A DNA stretch of 64,000 nt, taken from Jatrophihabitans_A sp036488285 (GTDB taxonomy: Bacteria > Actinomycetota > Actinomycetes > Mycobacteriales > Jatrophihabitantaceae). The notes under the pieces were generated by a model. The model was not told the origin of the DNA. It did not search any database and saw only the letters and a list, made by a program, of their open reading frames with translations. Below, piece by piece: positions 8,297 through 16,858 of the stretch. How positions within the stretch are numbered: position 1 is the stretch's first letter; each line of letters opens with the position of its first letter. Where the stretch lies: assembly GCA_036488285.1 (NCBI GenBank), contig DASXHV010000155.1, positions 1 to 64,000 of the forward strand. Direction: 5' to 3'. Both the position numbers and the translations under genes were made by a program.

Positions 8297-9157
8297 GTGA
8301 CGGCGACGATTCTGGACGGCAAGGCAACTCTGGCGACCATCAAGTCCGAGTTGAAGCAACGCATCGAGGTCTTGGCTGACGGTGGCATCGTGCCCGGTTT
8401 GGGGACGGTTCTGGTCGGCGACGATCCGGCCAGCACGTGGTACGTCGCGGCCAAGCACAAGGACTGTGCCGAGGTCGGAATCGCCAGTATCCAAAGGGAA
8501 TTGCCGGCCACCAGCAGCCAAGCTCAGGTCGAGGCCGTCATCGACGAACTCAACGCCGACCCGTCCTGCACCGCCTTTCTCGTCCAGCAGCCGACCGGCC
8601 TGGACGAGTTCGCGATCCTGTCCCGGGTCGACCCGGTCAAGGATGTCGACGGGCTGCATCCGTTCAACCTCGGTTCGCTGGTTCTGGGCAACCCCGCGCC
8701 GCTGCCCTGCACCCCCACTGGCATCGTCGAACTTCTGCGCCGCTACGGCGTGCCGATCGCCGGGGCACACGCCGTGATCGTCGGGCGTGGCCTGACGGTC
8801 GGCCGGCCACTCGGCTTGCTGCTGACCCGGCGCAGCGAGAACGCCACTGTGACCCTCTGCCACACCGGCACCCGCGACCTGGCAGCGGAAGTTCGCCGGG
8901 CTGACATCGTGGTCGCAGCGGCCGGTGTGCCGGGGCTGATCCGCGCCGACATGGTCAAGCCCGGGGCGGCCGTCCTGGATGTCGGCGTCAGCCGGGTGGA
9001 CGGCAAGATCGCCGGTGACGTGGCCGCGGACGTGGCATCGGTGGCCGGTTTCGTGGCGCCGAATCCGGGTGGGGCAGGCCCGATGACCCGCGCGATGCTG
9101 CTGACGAACGTCGTCGTTGCCGCCGAACGGTCCGCCGGGCCGGCTGGGGCCCGGTAG
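8297..9157 (+). CDS. folD: Methylenetetrahydrofolate dehydrogenase/cyclohydrolase
   Basis: FolD interconverts 5,10-methylene-THF and 10-formyl-THF with NADP+. Starting at the GTG at 8297 gives 286 residues, the normal size, with AGGA nine bases upstream; frames opening at 8144 or 8288 would give a non-conserved leader or too short a spacing. Visible are the active-site Tyr49 and Lys53 in STWYVAAKHK, KDVDGLHPFNLG, PCTPTGIVELL and the nucleotide-binding GRGLTVGRP. The usual VQLPLP loop reads VQQPTG here and is slightly shorter, a small departure near the folate pocket. DUF3017 and mdh follow closely. Confidence 0.95.
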   Translation: MTATILDGKATLATIKSELKQRIEVLADGGIVPGLGTVLVGDDPASTWYVAAKHKDCAEVGIASIQRELPATSSQAQVEAVIDELNADPSCTAFLVQQPTGLDEFAILSRVDPVKDVDGLHPFNLGSLVLGNPAPLPCTPTGIVELLRRYGVPIAGAHAVIVGRGLTVGRPLGLLLTRRSENATVTLCHTGTRDLAAEVRRADIVVAAAGVPGLIRADMVKPGAAVLDVGVSRVDGKIAGDVAADVASVAGFVAPNPGGAGPMTRAMLLTNVVVAAERSAGPAGAR

Positions 9158-9160
9158 GTT
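9155..9160 (+). promoter_or_regulatory. Leaderless -10 (TAGGTT) for the DUF3017 gene
   Basis: TAGGTT overlaps the end of folD (its stop codon is TAG) and ends six bases before the ATG at 9167, so this small gene may be expressed independently of folD. Confidence 0.55.
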
Positions 9161-9166
9161 CTTCTC

Positions 9167-9451
9167 ATGGTGGAGTGGTTCCACAGCAAGGACCTCAAGG
9201 AGATCCCGTTCCTGCTCGTCCTGGTTATCGAGATGGCCGCCCTGGCCTACGCGGCGGCCGCCCCGCAACACTGGTTGCGTGCCGTCGGTGGCATGGTCGC
9301 CGGAATGATCGTGGCAGGGGTGTTCCGGCTGGTGCTGGGCAACGAGCAGGCCGGCCTGCTGCGCGTCCGGAACCGAACGTTCGATGTCGCCTGCTACTGG
9401 GGCTTCGGGGTGCTGGCGGTCACCTTCGCCGTCGCGCTGCCGCAGCGCTGA
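9167..9451 (+). CDS. DUF3017 small membrane protein
   Basis: A 94-residue protein with three hydrophobic helices (about residues 13-32, 39-58 and 72-90) separated by short polar loops. Size, topology and position between folD and mdh match the DUF3017 family, which I recall as an actinobacterial family of unknown function in this same place. No catalytic motif is visible. The start is supported by the leaderless -10 six bases upstream. Confidence 0.8.
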   Translation: MVEWFHSKDLKEIPFLLVLVIEMAALAYAAAAPQHWLRAVGGMVAGMIVAGVFRLVLGNEQAGLLRVRNRTFDVACYWGFGVLAVTFAVALPQR

Positions 9452-9462
9452 TCCCCAGCCGG

Positions 9463-9468
9463 TAATCT
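9463..9468 (+). promoter_or_regulatory. Leaderless -10 (TAATCT) for mdh
   Basis: TAATCT ends seven bases before the mdh ATG at 9476, with no ribosome binding site between. Confidence 0.6.
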
Positions 9469-9475
9469 CGCCCTC

Positions 9476-10462
9476 ATGACTACCCCCGTGAACGTCACAG
9501 TGACCGGCGCGGCCGGTCAGATCGGCTACGCCCTGCTGTTCCGTATCGCGTCCGGCCAACTGCTCGGCGCCGACGTCCCTGTCCGGTTGCGCCTGCTCGA
9601 GATCACGCCCGCGCTGAAGGCCGCCGAAGGCACCGCGATGGAGCTCGACGACTGCGCTTTTCCGTTGCTGTCCGGTATCGACATCACCGACGATGCCCGC
9701 GCAGCTTTCGACGGCGTGAACATCGCACTGCTGGTCGGAGCCCGGCCGCGCACGGCCGGCATGGAGCGCGGCGATCTGCTGTCGGCCAACGGCGGCATCT
9801 TCAAGCCCCAAGGTGAGGCGATCAACGCCGGCGCCGCCTCCGACGTCCGGGTGCTGGTGGTCGGAAACCCCGCCAACACCAACGCGCTGATTGCGGCATC
9901 GCACGCCCCCGACGTCCCGACCGAGCGGTTCACGGCCATGATGCGCCTGGACCACAACCGGGCGCTCACGCAACTGGCCAAGAAGACCGGCAGCACAGTC
10001 TCCGAGCTGTCGAAGGTGACGATCTGGGGCAACCACTCCGCAACCCAATACCCCGACATCGTGCACGCCGAAGTGGCCGGCAAGAACGCAGCCGAGGTCG
10101 TCAACGACCAGGCCTGGATCGAAAACGAATTCATTCCCACCGTTGCCAAGCGCGGTGCGGCGATCATCGAAGCGCGCGGCGCATCGTCGGCCGCGTCGGC
10201 CGCCAACGCCGCGATCGACCACGTCCGCGACTGGGTGAAGGGCACCGCCGACGGTGACTGGACCTCGGTAGGGATGGTCTCGGACGGCTCGTACGGGATC
10301 CCTGAGGGCCTCATAGCTGGATTCCCGGCTCGATCGGTCAACGGCGATTGGCAGATCGTTCAGGGCCTGGAGATCGACGACTTCTCTCGGACCCGGATCG
10401 ACGCCTCGGTGGCCGAATTGGTCGGCGAGCGCGATGCGGTCAAGGAACTGGGCCTGATCTAA
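9476..10462 (+). CDS. mdh: Malate dehydrogenase (NAD-dependent)
   Basis: A 328-residue malate dehydrogenase of the cytosolic-type group that converts malate to oxaloacetate in the TCA cycle. Visible are the NAD-binding GAAGQIGYALLFRIASG (residues 11-27), the Arg-containing substrate loop VGARPRTAGMERGDLL, the catalytic Asp159 in MRLDHNRA and His187 in WGNHSATQYPD. The length is typical. A leaderless promoter appears to drive it separately from folD. With icd, sucCD and sdhCDAB it places most of the TCA cycle in this window. Confidence 0.97.
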   Translation: MTTPVNVTVTGAAGQIGYALLFRIASGQLLGADVPVRLRLLEITPALKAAEGTAMELDDCAFPLLSGIDITDDARAAFDGVNIALLVGARPRTAGMERGDLLSANGGIFKPQGEAINAGAASDVRVLVVGNPANTNALIAASHAPDVPTERFTAMMRLDHNRALTQLAKKTGSTVSELSKVTIWGNHSATQYPDIVHAEVAGKNAAEVVNDQAWIENEFIPTVAKRGAAIIEARGASSAASAANAAIDHVRDWVKGTADGDWTSVGMVSDGSYGIPEGLIAGFPARSVNGDWQIVQGLEIDDFSRTRIDASVAELVGERDAVKELGLI

Positions 10463-10730
10463 TACTGCGTTTTCACCTAGAACCGGGTCTTGATCTGCGC
10501 TGCGCCGTCGGCACGTCTTAAATTTCACGGCAACATCACGATCCGCTGGTACGACGGTGCCGAATACCGCTCGCAAGTTCGTCCGCACCCGGCTGGAACC
10601 GGGGGGTGATCGGGGTGCGTGCGAGGCGGCGATGGCCACTGCCTGCGACGAACTCGCCCAGTCCCTGACCGATCGGCCTTGATTTGCATTGCGCCTGACC
10701 GGTCTCCCGAGTTCGGAAAGGTACGCAGAA
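10463..10730 (+). other. Intergenic leader with possible tiny ORF and imperfect duplication
   Basis: No known gene. A GTG-started frame at 10557-10682 would encode 41 residues (beginning MPNTARKFVRTRLEPGG) with mostly G/C third positions, so it could be a small gene or a decayed fragment. A 21-bp sequence at 10486-10506 recurs at 10675-10695 with four mismatches. The real start of the next gene is the ATG at 10731. Function unknown. Confidence 0.3.
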
Positions 10731-11030
10731 ATGAGCGATTCCACTCGACGAACATTCCTCCTGGTCGCAGGCGCCGGCGCAGCAGCGGCCGGTGTCGCCT
10801 CGATCGCGGCGCCAGCCGCGGCCGCGACTGCCTCGGCCTCGGCATCGGCATCGGCCAAGCAGGCCGACCGGAGCACCGAAGCCGGTCCCGCGCCGGACGC
10901 GCCACCGCTGGTGGCCTACGTCCAAGATGCCCAGAGCGGCGCCGTGGCGCTGATGGTGGGCGAGCAGGAAGTCATCGTGCACGACCGCGAACTGGTCGGT
11001 CGTCTGACCCGCGCGGCCGAAGGGAAGTAG
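10731..11030 (+). CDS. Small Tat-signal protein preceding DUF4331
   Basis: A 99-residue protein. Residues 1-34 form a twin-arginine signal (RRTFLLVAGAGAAAAGVASI, ending with AAPAAAA). A low-complexity Ala-Ser linker follows, then a compact conserved-looking domain at about residues 60-99 (PPLVAYVQDAQSGAVALMVGEQ and VHDRELVGRL). The signal predicts folded export across the membrane. Four bases separate its stop from the DUF4331 ATG, which has GGAAG before it, so both are co-translated. I know no function for this family. Its link with DUF4331 suggests a periplasmic or cell-surface partner, which is inference. Confidence 0.75.
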   Translation: MSDSTRRTFLLVAGAGAAAAGVASIAAPAAAATASASASASAKQADRSTEAGPAPDAPPLVAYVQDAQSGAVALMVGEQEVIVHDRELVGRLTRAAEGK

Positions 11031-11034
11031 CACG

Positions 11035-12465
11035 ATGTCCTCCCACCGCGAAGCACCGGAAATCTCCAAGGATCCGGTAGCCGACAACACCGATGTGTAC
11101 GCCTTCGTCAGCCCGGACCGCCCGGACACCGTGACGTTGATCGCGAACTTCATCCCACTCCAGCAGCCCAACGGCGGACCGAACTTCTTCGAGTTCGGCG
11201 ACGATGTGCTCTACGAGATCCACATCTCCAACTCCGGGCACGCCCGAGCCGACATCAGTTACCAGTTCCGGTTCCAGACCAAGATCCGCAACCAGAACAC
11301 GTTCCTTTACAACACCGGACCGATCACTTCCATCGGAGCCGCGACGTGGAACCGGCCGCAGTTCTACTCCGTAACTCGGGTCGTCCGCGGCCGGGACCAC
11401 GGCTGGGACTGGGACGACCGGCACGCCCAGGGCACGGTGTTGGCGCAGCGGCTGACCGTGCCACCGGTCAACGTCGGGGTGCGCAGCACGCCGAACTACG
11501 CCGCCAATCTCGGCGGACCGGCAGTGCACTCGTTGCCGGGTGGTCGCACAGTGTTCGCCGGTCAGCGCGCCGAAGGCTTCTTCGTCGACCTCGGCAGCAT
11601 CTTCGACCTCGGCACATTGCGCCCGTTCGAGGCTGCCCATCTGATTCCGTCGGCCAACGCGGTCGGCGTCAACGGCACCCAAGGCCTGAACGTGCACAGC
11701 ATCGCGTTGCAGGTCCCGATCCGTGACCTGGCCCGGGGCGGCAAGACCCCGCACGACGTCCTCGACCCGGGTGCGGTCATCGGCGTGTGGGCGTCGGCGA
11801 GTCGCCGCAAGACCAAGATCTTCGATGCCGACGAGGGCAAGGCAGCGAGTTTCGGCCCGTACCAGCAGGTATCCCGGCTGGGTAACCCGCTGTTCAACGA
11901 GGTCATCGTTCCGATGGCAGCCAAGGACCGCTGGAACGCCGGCGACCCGCATTCCGACGGTGCCTTCGCCAAGTACGTCACCAAACCGGAGCTGGCCCGA
12001 CTCTTGCCCGCGCTGTACCCCGGGGTGTTTCCGCACCTGGCGGCATACCCGAAGGATCGTGCAGACCTGAAGGCGATCCTGTTGACCGGAATTCCGAAGG
12101 GCGTCGTGACCGGATTCCAGAACAACACCGGGCCGGTGCTGGCCGACATGCTCCGCCTCAACCTGGCGGTGCCGCCGACCAAGACGGCTCCGAACCCACT
12201 GGGCCTGGTGGCTGGCGATGCGGCCGGATTCCCCAACGGCAGAAGGGTTTTCGACGATGTGGTCACAGTCGAGTTGCGGGCGATCGCCGGTCTGACGATC
12301 CCGCTGGTGGATCCCAGCTTCACGCCGGACGCGGCCACCTCGGCAATCTCAGACGGCACGTCGAACACCAACTCCGCCTACTTGACGGCATTCCCGTACC
12401 TGGGCACGCCGATGGGTGGCTACCAAACAATTCCGGCCAGTACGACTGGTCAAGTCGCGGTCTGA
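11035..12465 (+). CDS. DUF4331 domain protein
   Basis: A 476-residue DUF4331 protein, recognised by the N-terminus SSHREAPEISKDPVADNTDVYAF and the following NFIPLQQPNGGPNFFEF. The fold should be mostly beta, with a central variable region and a C-terminal part containing GRRVFDDVVTVELRAI. There is no signal peptide, although many relatives carry one. The gene before it encodes a Tat-signal protein four bases away, so piggy-back export is possible but unproven. Biochemical function of the family is unknown to me. The next gene, encoding a His-rich protein, begins five bases after the stop. Confidence 0.85.
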   Translation: MSSHREAPEISKDPVADNTDVYAFVSPDRPDTVTLIANFIPLQQPNGGPNFFEFGDDVLYEIHISNSGHARADISYQFRFQTKIRNQNTFLYNTGPITSIGAATWNRPQFYSVTRVVRGRDHGWDWDDRHAQGTVLAQRLTVPPVNVGVRSTPNYAANLGGPAVHSLPGGRTVFAGQRAEGFFVDLGSIFDLGTLRPFEAAHLIPSANAVGVNGTQGLNVHSIALQVPIRDLARGGKTPHDVLDPGAVIGVWASASRRKTKIFDADEGKAASFGPYQQVSRLGNPLFNEVIVPMAAKDRWNAGDPHSDGAFAKYVTKPELARLLPALYPGVFPHLAAYPKDRADLKAILLTGIPKGVVTGFQNNTGPVLADMLRLNLAVPPTKTAPNPLGLVAGDAAGFPNGRRVFDDVVTVELRAIAGLTIPLVDPSFTPDAATSAISDGTSNTNSAYLTAFPYLGTPMGGYQTIPASTTGQVAV

Positions 12466-12470
12466 GGCCC

Positions 12471-12869
12471 GTGATGGAAGACAACAGCCATGCCGGGCAG
12501 GGCCCGGTACTGCTCGACATCGGCGGCGACATCGGCGCGTTGATCGTCACGATGCCTGCCGCGCTGGAAGGCATCGAGATCGAGATTCGCCCGACCGGAT
12601 ATGACTATTCCACCAGATCAGATCAGCATGATCACGGCCATGATCACAGCCACGATCACAGCCATGATCCCAGGCACGGCCACGGGCCGGCTCACCTGCC
12701 GCACGTGGCCGTGGTCGGCCGGCCGATGAAGGGCCGGGTTGTGCACTCCGCGGTGTTCGGTGAACTCGCCAGTGGACGATACGAGCTGTACGTGCGGCCG
12801 GACGGTCCGGTTCGGTTGACCGCGCAGGTCGCCGGCGGCGAGGTAACGGAGGCGATCTGGCCGACCTGA
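12471..12869 (+). CDS. Unknown protein with histidine-rich metal-binding insert
   Basis: A 132-residue protein of unknown function. Residues about 5-43 (VLLDIGGDIGALIVTMPAAL) and 78-132 (VVHSAVFGELASGRYELY and a short beta-rich end) look like one small beta domain. It is interrupted by residues 49-74, nearly all His, Asp, Gly and Ser (HDHGHDHSHDHSHD), a likely transition-metal binding loop. No signal peptide. GTG at 12471 or ATG at 12474 may start it. It closes the Tat/DUF4331 unit, which suggests a joint role possibly involving metal, but nothing here proves that. Confidence 0.65.
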   Translation: MMEDNSHAGQGPVLLDIGGDIGALIVTMPAALEGIEIEIRPTGYDYSTRSDQHDHGHDHSHDHSHDPRHGHGPAHLPHVAVVGRPMKGRVVHSAVFGELASGRYELYVRPDGPVRLTAQVAGGEVTEAIWPT

Positions 12870-12940
12870 AAGGTTCGGGATCGTTACGCGGGCTGCGAAC
12901 ATGGTTGCCCGCGTGGACCGCGCAGATCAGGCTCAGGTCC

Positions 12941-13693
12941 ATGCTGAGTTCTGTCGCGGTGCTGTCCGACATCCATGGCGTGCTCCCTGCCCTGGACGCG
13001 GTCCTCGGTGAACCCGATGTGATCGGAGCCGATCGCATCGTGCTCACCGGGGACATCGCGTCCGGCCCACAGCCGGTGCAGGTCCTCGACCGTCTCGTCG
13101 GGCTCGGTGCCAAAGTCGTCTGGGTGCGAGGCAACGCCGAACGTGAACTGGTGACGTTGGCTCGCGATGGCGGCATCCCCGTCGCGGACCCGATCGCCGG
13201 GTGGGCAGCGGCCCAGCTGCGTCCGGATCAGGTCGATCTGATGGATCGACTGCCGCACCCGGTGACCCTGGACGTCGCCGGATTGGGACCGGTGCTGTTC
13301 TGTCATGGCACGCCCCGCGATGACGATGAGGTGGTGCTCGTCGACACCCGGCTGGACAAGTGGGCTGAGGTGTTCCAAGACGTGCCGGAGGACGTGCAGA
13401 CGATCGTGTGCGGGCACACGCACATGCCCTTCATCCGGCTCGTCGATGGTCGGATGGTCGTGAACCCGGGAAGCCTCGGGATGCCCTATGGGCGCGCCGG
13501 CGCGCATTGGGCACTGCTGCGGGACGGCGAACCACAACTCCGTCGCACCCGCTTCGACGTCGCTGAAGCATGCCGAACGATTACGGCTGGCTGTGATTAT
13601 GAGGGCGTTGCCGAATGGGTCGAGGAATACCTGTACGCCCAGAACTCCGATGCCGACGCGATTCGGGCGTTCGGCCCGCGCGATGGCCGGTGA
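12941..13693 (+). CDS. Calcineurin-like metallophosphoesterase (YfcE/MJ0936-like)
   Basis: A 250-residue metallophosphoesterase. The dinuclear metal site is complete: Asp10 and His12 in VLSDIHG, GD in VLTGDIASG (residues 37-38), GN in VRGNAERE, His in LFCHGTPRDDDE, and GHTH with the following NPGS. The family includes phosphodiesterases and phosphatases of varied substrates; none can be assigned. The ATG at 12941 gives a standard N-terminus; an in-frame TTG at 12905 would add twelve unconserved residues. It converges on the DUF885 gene with only 12 bp between stops. Confidence 0.88.
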   Translation: MLSSVAVLSDIHGVLPALDAVLGEPDVIGADRIVLTGDIASGPQPVQVLDRLVGLGAKVVWVRGNAERELVTLARDGGIPVADPIAGWAAAQLRPDQVDLMDRLPHPVTLDVAGLGPVLFCHGTPRDDDEVVLVDTRLDKWAEVFQDVPEDVQTIVCGHTHMPFIRLVDGRMVVNPGSLGMPYGRAGAHWALLRDGEPQLRRTRFDVAEACRTITAGCDYEGVAEWVEEYLYAQNSDADAIRAFGPRDGR

Positions 13694-13705
13694 GTGAGTG
13701 CAGGG

Positions 13706-15406
13706 TCAGAACTCGTTCAGGACCGCCATCCGGAGCACGTCGAGCCCGACCCCACCGACGTCGAGGGCTCGACGGTGAAATGCCTTGAGATCAAAGGCAG
13801 CTCCCTCGCGGACGCGCATTTCGTCCCGCAACTGCAACCAGAGCCGCTCGCCGACCTTGTACGACGGCGCCTGCCCTGGCCAGCCGAGGTAACGATCCAA
13901 CTCGAAGCGCAGCAAGCCCTCGGACATGTTGGCATGTGCACACAGGAACCGCCACGCCTTGCCGTAGTCCCAGGCACCACCGCCAACCTCCTCCGGTGCG
14001 GTGAAGCCGCAATGCACGCCGATGTCCAGGACCACCCGGGCCGCCCGCAGCGACTGCCCGTCGAGCAGGCCTAGCCGGTCGCCCGGGTCGTCCATGAATC
14101 CGAGATCGGCCATCAACCATTCGGCGTACAGGGCCCAGCCCTCGCCGTGACCGGAAACCCACGACGCCAGCCGGCGCCATGAGTTCAACAGGTCGCGCCG
14201 GTAGACGGTCTGCGCGACCTGCAGATGATGCCCCGGCACACCCTCGTGGTACACCGTGGTCCGCTCACGCCAGGTCGAGAACGCCGTGACTCCGTCCGGT
14301 ACCGCCCACCACATCCGTCCGGGCCTGCTGAAATCGTCGGACGGCGCGGTGTAGTAGATGCCGCCGGTGCTCGTCGGTGCGATCTTGCATTCCAGTCGGC
14401 GAATCGGCTGCGGGATGTCGAAATGGGTGTCGGCCAGCGCGCCGATCGCAGCGTCGGACGTTTCCTGCATCCATTGCTGCAGGGCCGCGGGACTGGGCAA
14501 CTGTCGAGCGGGATCGGCGTCGAGAATTGCGATCGCCTCGGCGACGGAGGCACCCGGCTTGATCTGATCGGCGGTCTCGCGCATCAAGGCCGTGATACGG
14601 GCCAGTTCTGCCTGACCCCACGCGTAGGTTTCCTCCAGATCCACCGCGGCGCCGAGGAAGGTTCGCGAGAACAGCTGGTATTTCTCACGGCCGACGGCGT
14701 CCCTTTCCGGGGCGAGGGCCAGCAGCTCGTCGGCGAGGAAGTCGTGCAGGGCTTGATATCCGGTCTGCGCAGCGTGACTGGCACGGTCCAGATCGGCCAG
14801 CAGGGACGCGGGCAGGTCGGTGTCATCGGCATGCGCGCCGGCCACGTACTTGGCGAAGAATCCGTCCTCGCCGAGGTTTGCCTGGCATTGCGCTATACAT
14901 GCGCGGACCTGCCGGACTGCGGATATGTCGCCGCGCGAGGCAGCCAATCGCAACGAGGCGATGTAGCCCTCGATCGCATCCGGAACGGCGTTGAGGCGGG
15001 TCCCCACCGTGGCCCAGTCCGCTTCGGTACCGGTCGGCATCAGGTCGAACACCGCCCGCAGACCTTGGACCGCGCAGGCGATGTTGTTCAGGTCCGACAG
15101 GTCGGCCCCGATTTCGTGCAGTTCGAGGGCAAGCTCGCCGCGCTCGGTCATCGCCGCGATCGAGACCCTGTCGATGTCGTCGACCGGTGACAGCGCGGCG
15201 AGCTTGGCCAGGTTCTGTGCGATCAAGTCGTCGACGGCATCCAGGCCGGCGGGGGACAGGTCAGGCATCTTCGCGTCGTGACCGGAAAGCCCGATGCTGG
15301 TCGCCATCAACGGATCCAGATCGGCTTGCGCGGCCAGAAATGATTCGGCGAGCGCGTCGACCGCGGTCGGGGTTCGCCCGGTAGTGCCAACAGCCTTGTC
15401 AGTCAT
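13706..15406 (-). CDS. DUF885 family metallopeptidase-like protein
   Basis: A 566-residue DUF885 protein, predicted zinc-dependent and mostly helical. The metal site is visible as HEGVPGHHLQ and, further on, GHGEGWALYAE, equivalent to the HExxH plus downstream Glu of related gluzincin-like folds. Relatives are annotated as putative carboxypeptidases or dipeptidases; substrate unknown. There is no signal peptide, so it is cytoplasmic. The ATG at 15406 is chosen because TACGTT lies eight bases upstream; the longer frame to 15457 adds Pro/Arg-rich sequence. Divergent from icd. Confidence 0.88.
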   Translation of the reverse strand: MTDKAVGTTGRTPTAVDALAESFLAAQADLDPLMATSIGLSGHDAKMPDLSPAGLDAVDDLIAQNLAKLAALSPVDDIDRVSIAAMTERGELALELHEIGADLSDLNNIACAVQGLRAVFDLMPTGTEADWATVGTRLNAVPDAIEGYIASLRLAASRGDISAVRQVRACIAQCQANLGEDGFFAKYVAGAHADDTDLPASLLADLDRASHAAQTGYQALHDFLADELLALAPERDAVGREKYQLFSRTFLGAAVDLEETYAWGQAELARITALMRETADQIKPGASVAEAIAILDADPARQLPSPAALQQWMQETSDAAIGALADTHFDIPQPIRRLECKIAPTSTGGIYYTAPSDDFSRPGRMWWAVPDGVTAFSTWRERTTVYHEGVPGHHLQVAQTVYRRDLLNSWRRLASWVSGHGEGWALYAEWLMADLGFMDDPGDRLGLLDGQSLRAARVVLDIGVHCGFTAPEEVGGGAWDYGKAWRFLCAHANMSEGLLRFELDRYLGWPGQAPSYKVGERLWLQLRDEMRVREGAAFDLKAFHRRALDVGGVGLDVLRMAVLNEF

Positions 15407-15414
15407 GGTTGACG

Positions 15415-15420
15415 AACGTA
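15415..15420 (-). promoter_or_regulatory. Leaderless -10 (TACGTT) for the DUF885 gene
   Basis: On the minus strand TACGTT ends eight bases before the ATG at 15406, consistent with a leaderless transcript. Confidence 0.5.
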
Positions 15421-15551
15421 GTCCCCGGCTTGGTCGCGGCCAACCCGGCGGCGCCAACCCGGATCGGGCGCCTTAGTAGGCTTGGGGTCGAGATTCGTCG
15501 TGCACGCGTCGCTATTGGCAGCATTGTTGAGGCAATTCGGAGAGGCAGTCG

Positions 15552-16766
15552 ATGTCCAAGATCAAGGTGGTAGGAACCGTCGTCGAGCTCGACGGGGATG
15601 AAATGACCCGCATCATTTGGCAGTTCATCAAGGACCGCCTGATCCACCCGTACCTCGACGTGAACCTCGAGTACTACGACCTCGGTATCGAACAGCGTGA
15701 CGCCACCGACGACCAGGTGACCATCGACGCGGCCAACGCGATCAAACGGCACGGCGTCGGCGTGAAATGCGCCACCATCACCCCGGACGAGGCGCGGGTG
15801 GAGGAGTTCGGCCTCAAGCACATGTGGCGCTCGCCGAACGGGACGATCCGCAACATCCTCGGCGGCGTCATCTTCCGCGAGCCGATCATCATGTCCAATG
15901 TGCCGCGACTCGTGCCGGGCTGGACCAAGCCGATCGTGGTCGGCCGTCACGCGTTCGGTGACCAGTACCGAGCCACCGACCTCAAGGTGCCCGGCGAAGG
16001 CACCCTGACGCTCACCTTCACGCCGAAGGACGGCAGCGAGCCCATCGAGCTCAACGTCTTCGACTTCCCAGGCGGCGGAGTCGCGCTGGCGATGTACAAC
16101 CTGGACGACTCGATCCGCGACTTCGCCCGCGCGTCGCTGCGCTATGGCCTGGACCGCAAGTACCCGGTTTACCTGTCGACGAAGAACACCATCCTCAAGG
16201 TCTATGACGGCCGTTTCAAGGACATCTTCGCCGAGGTGTTCGAGGCCGAGTTCAAGGCCGACTTCGAGGCGGCCGGGATCACCTACGAGCACCGGCTGAT
16301 CGACGACATGGTCGCCGCGTCACTGAAGTGGGAGGGCGGCTACGTCTGGGCCTGCAAGAACTACGACGGTGATGTGCAGTCCGACACCGTGGCGCAGGGC
16401 TTCGGTTCGCTCGGCCTGATGACCTCGGTGCTGATGACCCCGGACGGCCAGACCGTCGAGGCCGAGGCGGCACACGGGACGGTCACTCGGCACTACCGGC
16501 AGCACCAGCAGGGCAAGCCCACCTCGACGAACCCCATCGCGTCGATCTTCGCGTGGACCCGGGGACTGGCGCACCGCGGCAAGCTGGACAACACGCCTGA
16601 GGTCACCAGGTTCGCCGAGACCCTCGAGCGGGTGTGTGTCGAAACGGTCGAGGGCGGCCAGATGACCAAGGACCTGGCGCTGCTCATCTCGAAGGAAAGC
16701 CCGTGGCTTACCACGGAGGACTTCCTCGATGCGATCGACACCAACCTGCAGAAGGCGATGGCATAG
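15552..16766 (+). CDS. icd: Isocitrate dehydrogenase (NADP), eukaryote-type
   Basis: A 404-residue homodimeric NADP-IDH of the eukaryote-like subfamily, making 2-oxoglutarate and NADPH. Signatures include VVELDGDEMTRIIW near the start, KCATITPDEARVEEF, WRSPNGTIRNILGG, the catalytic Lys/Asp region LIDDMVAASLKW, and AEAAHGTVTRHYR, the NADP-binding stretch. GGAGAGG six bases before the ATG is a good ribosome binding site, so unlike its neighbours this gene has a leader of up to about 145 bp shared with the divergent DUF885 promoter. Confidence 0.97.
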   Translation: MSKIKVVGTVVELDGDEMTRIIWQFIKDRLIHPYLDVNLEYYDLGIEQRDATDDQVTIDAANAIKRHGVGVKCATITPDEARVEEFGLKHMWRSPNGTIRNILGGVIFREPIIMSNVPRLVPGWTKPIVVGRHAFGDQYRATDLKVPGEGTLTLTFTPKDGSEPIELNVFDFPGGGVALAMYNLDDSIRDFARASLRYGLDRKYPVYLSTKNTILKVYDGRFKDIFAEVFEAEFKADFEAAGITYEHRLIDDMVAASLKWEGGYVWACKNYDGDVQSDTVAQGFGSLGLMTSVLMTPDGQTVEAEAAHGTVTRHYRQHQQGKPTSTNPIASIFAWTRGLAHRGKLDNTPEVTRFAETLERVCVETVEGGQMTKDLALLISKESPWLTTEDFLDAIDTNLQKAMA

Positions 16767-16858
16767 CCCGACCGCGGCCTCGAAGGCTCGGATGCCGGCC
16801 GTCGAACGCATCGGGTCCGGTCGGCCGCTGGTGTTGATGCACGGGGTAGGGACCTGAC

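Noticed and set aside
7874..10876. 1000-codon open frame on the minus strand opposite folD, DUF3017 and mdh
   Set aside because: It is antisense to well-identified genes, rich in Arg, Asp, Gly and His as expected for shadow frames of GC-rich DNA, and has no domain.
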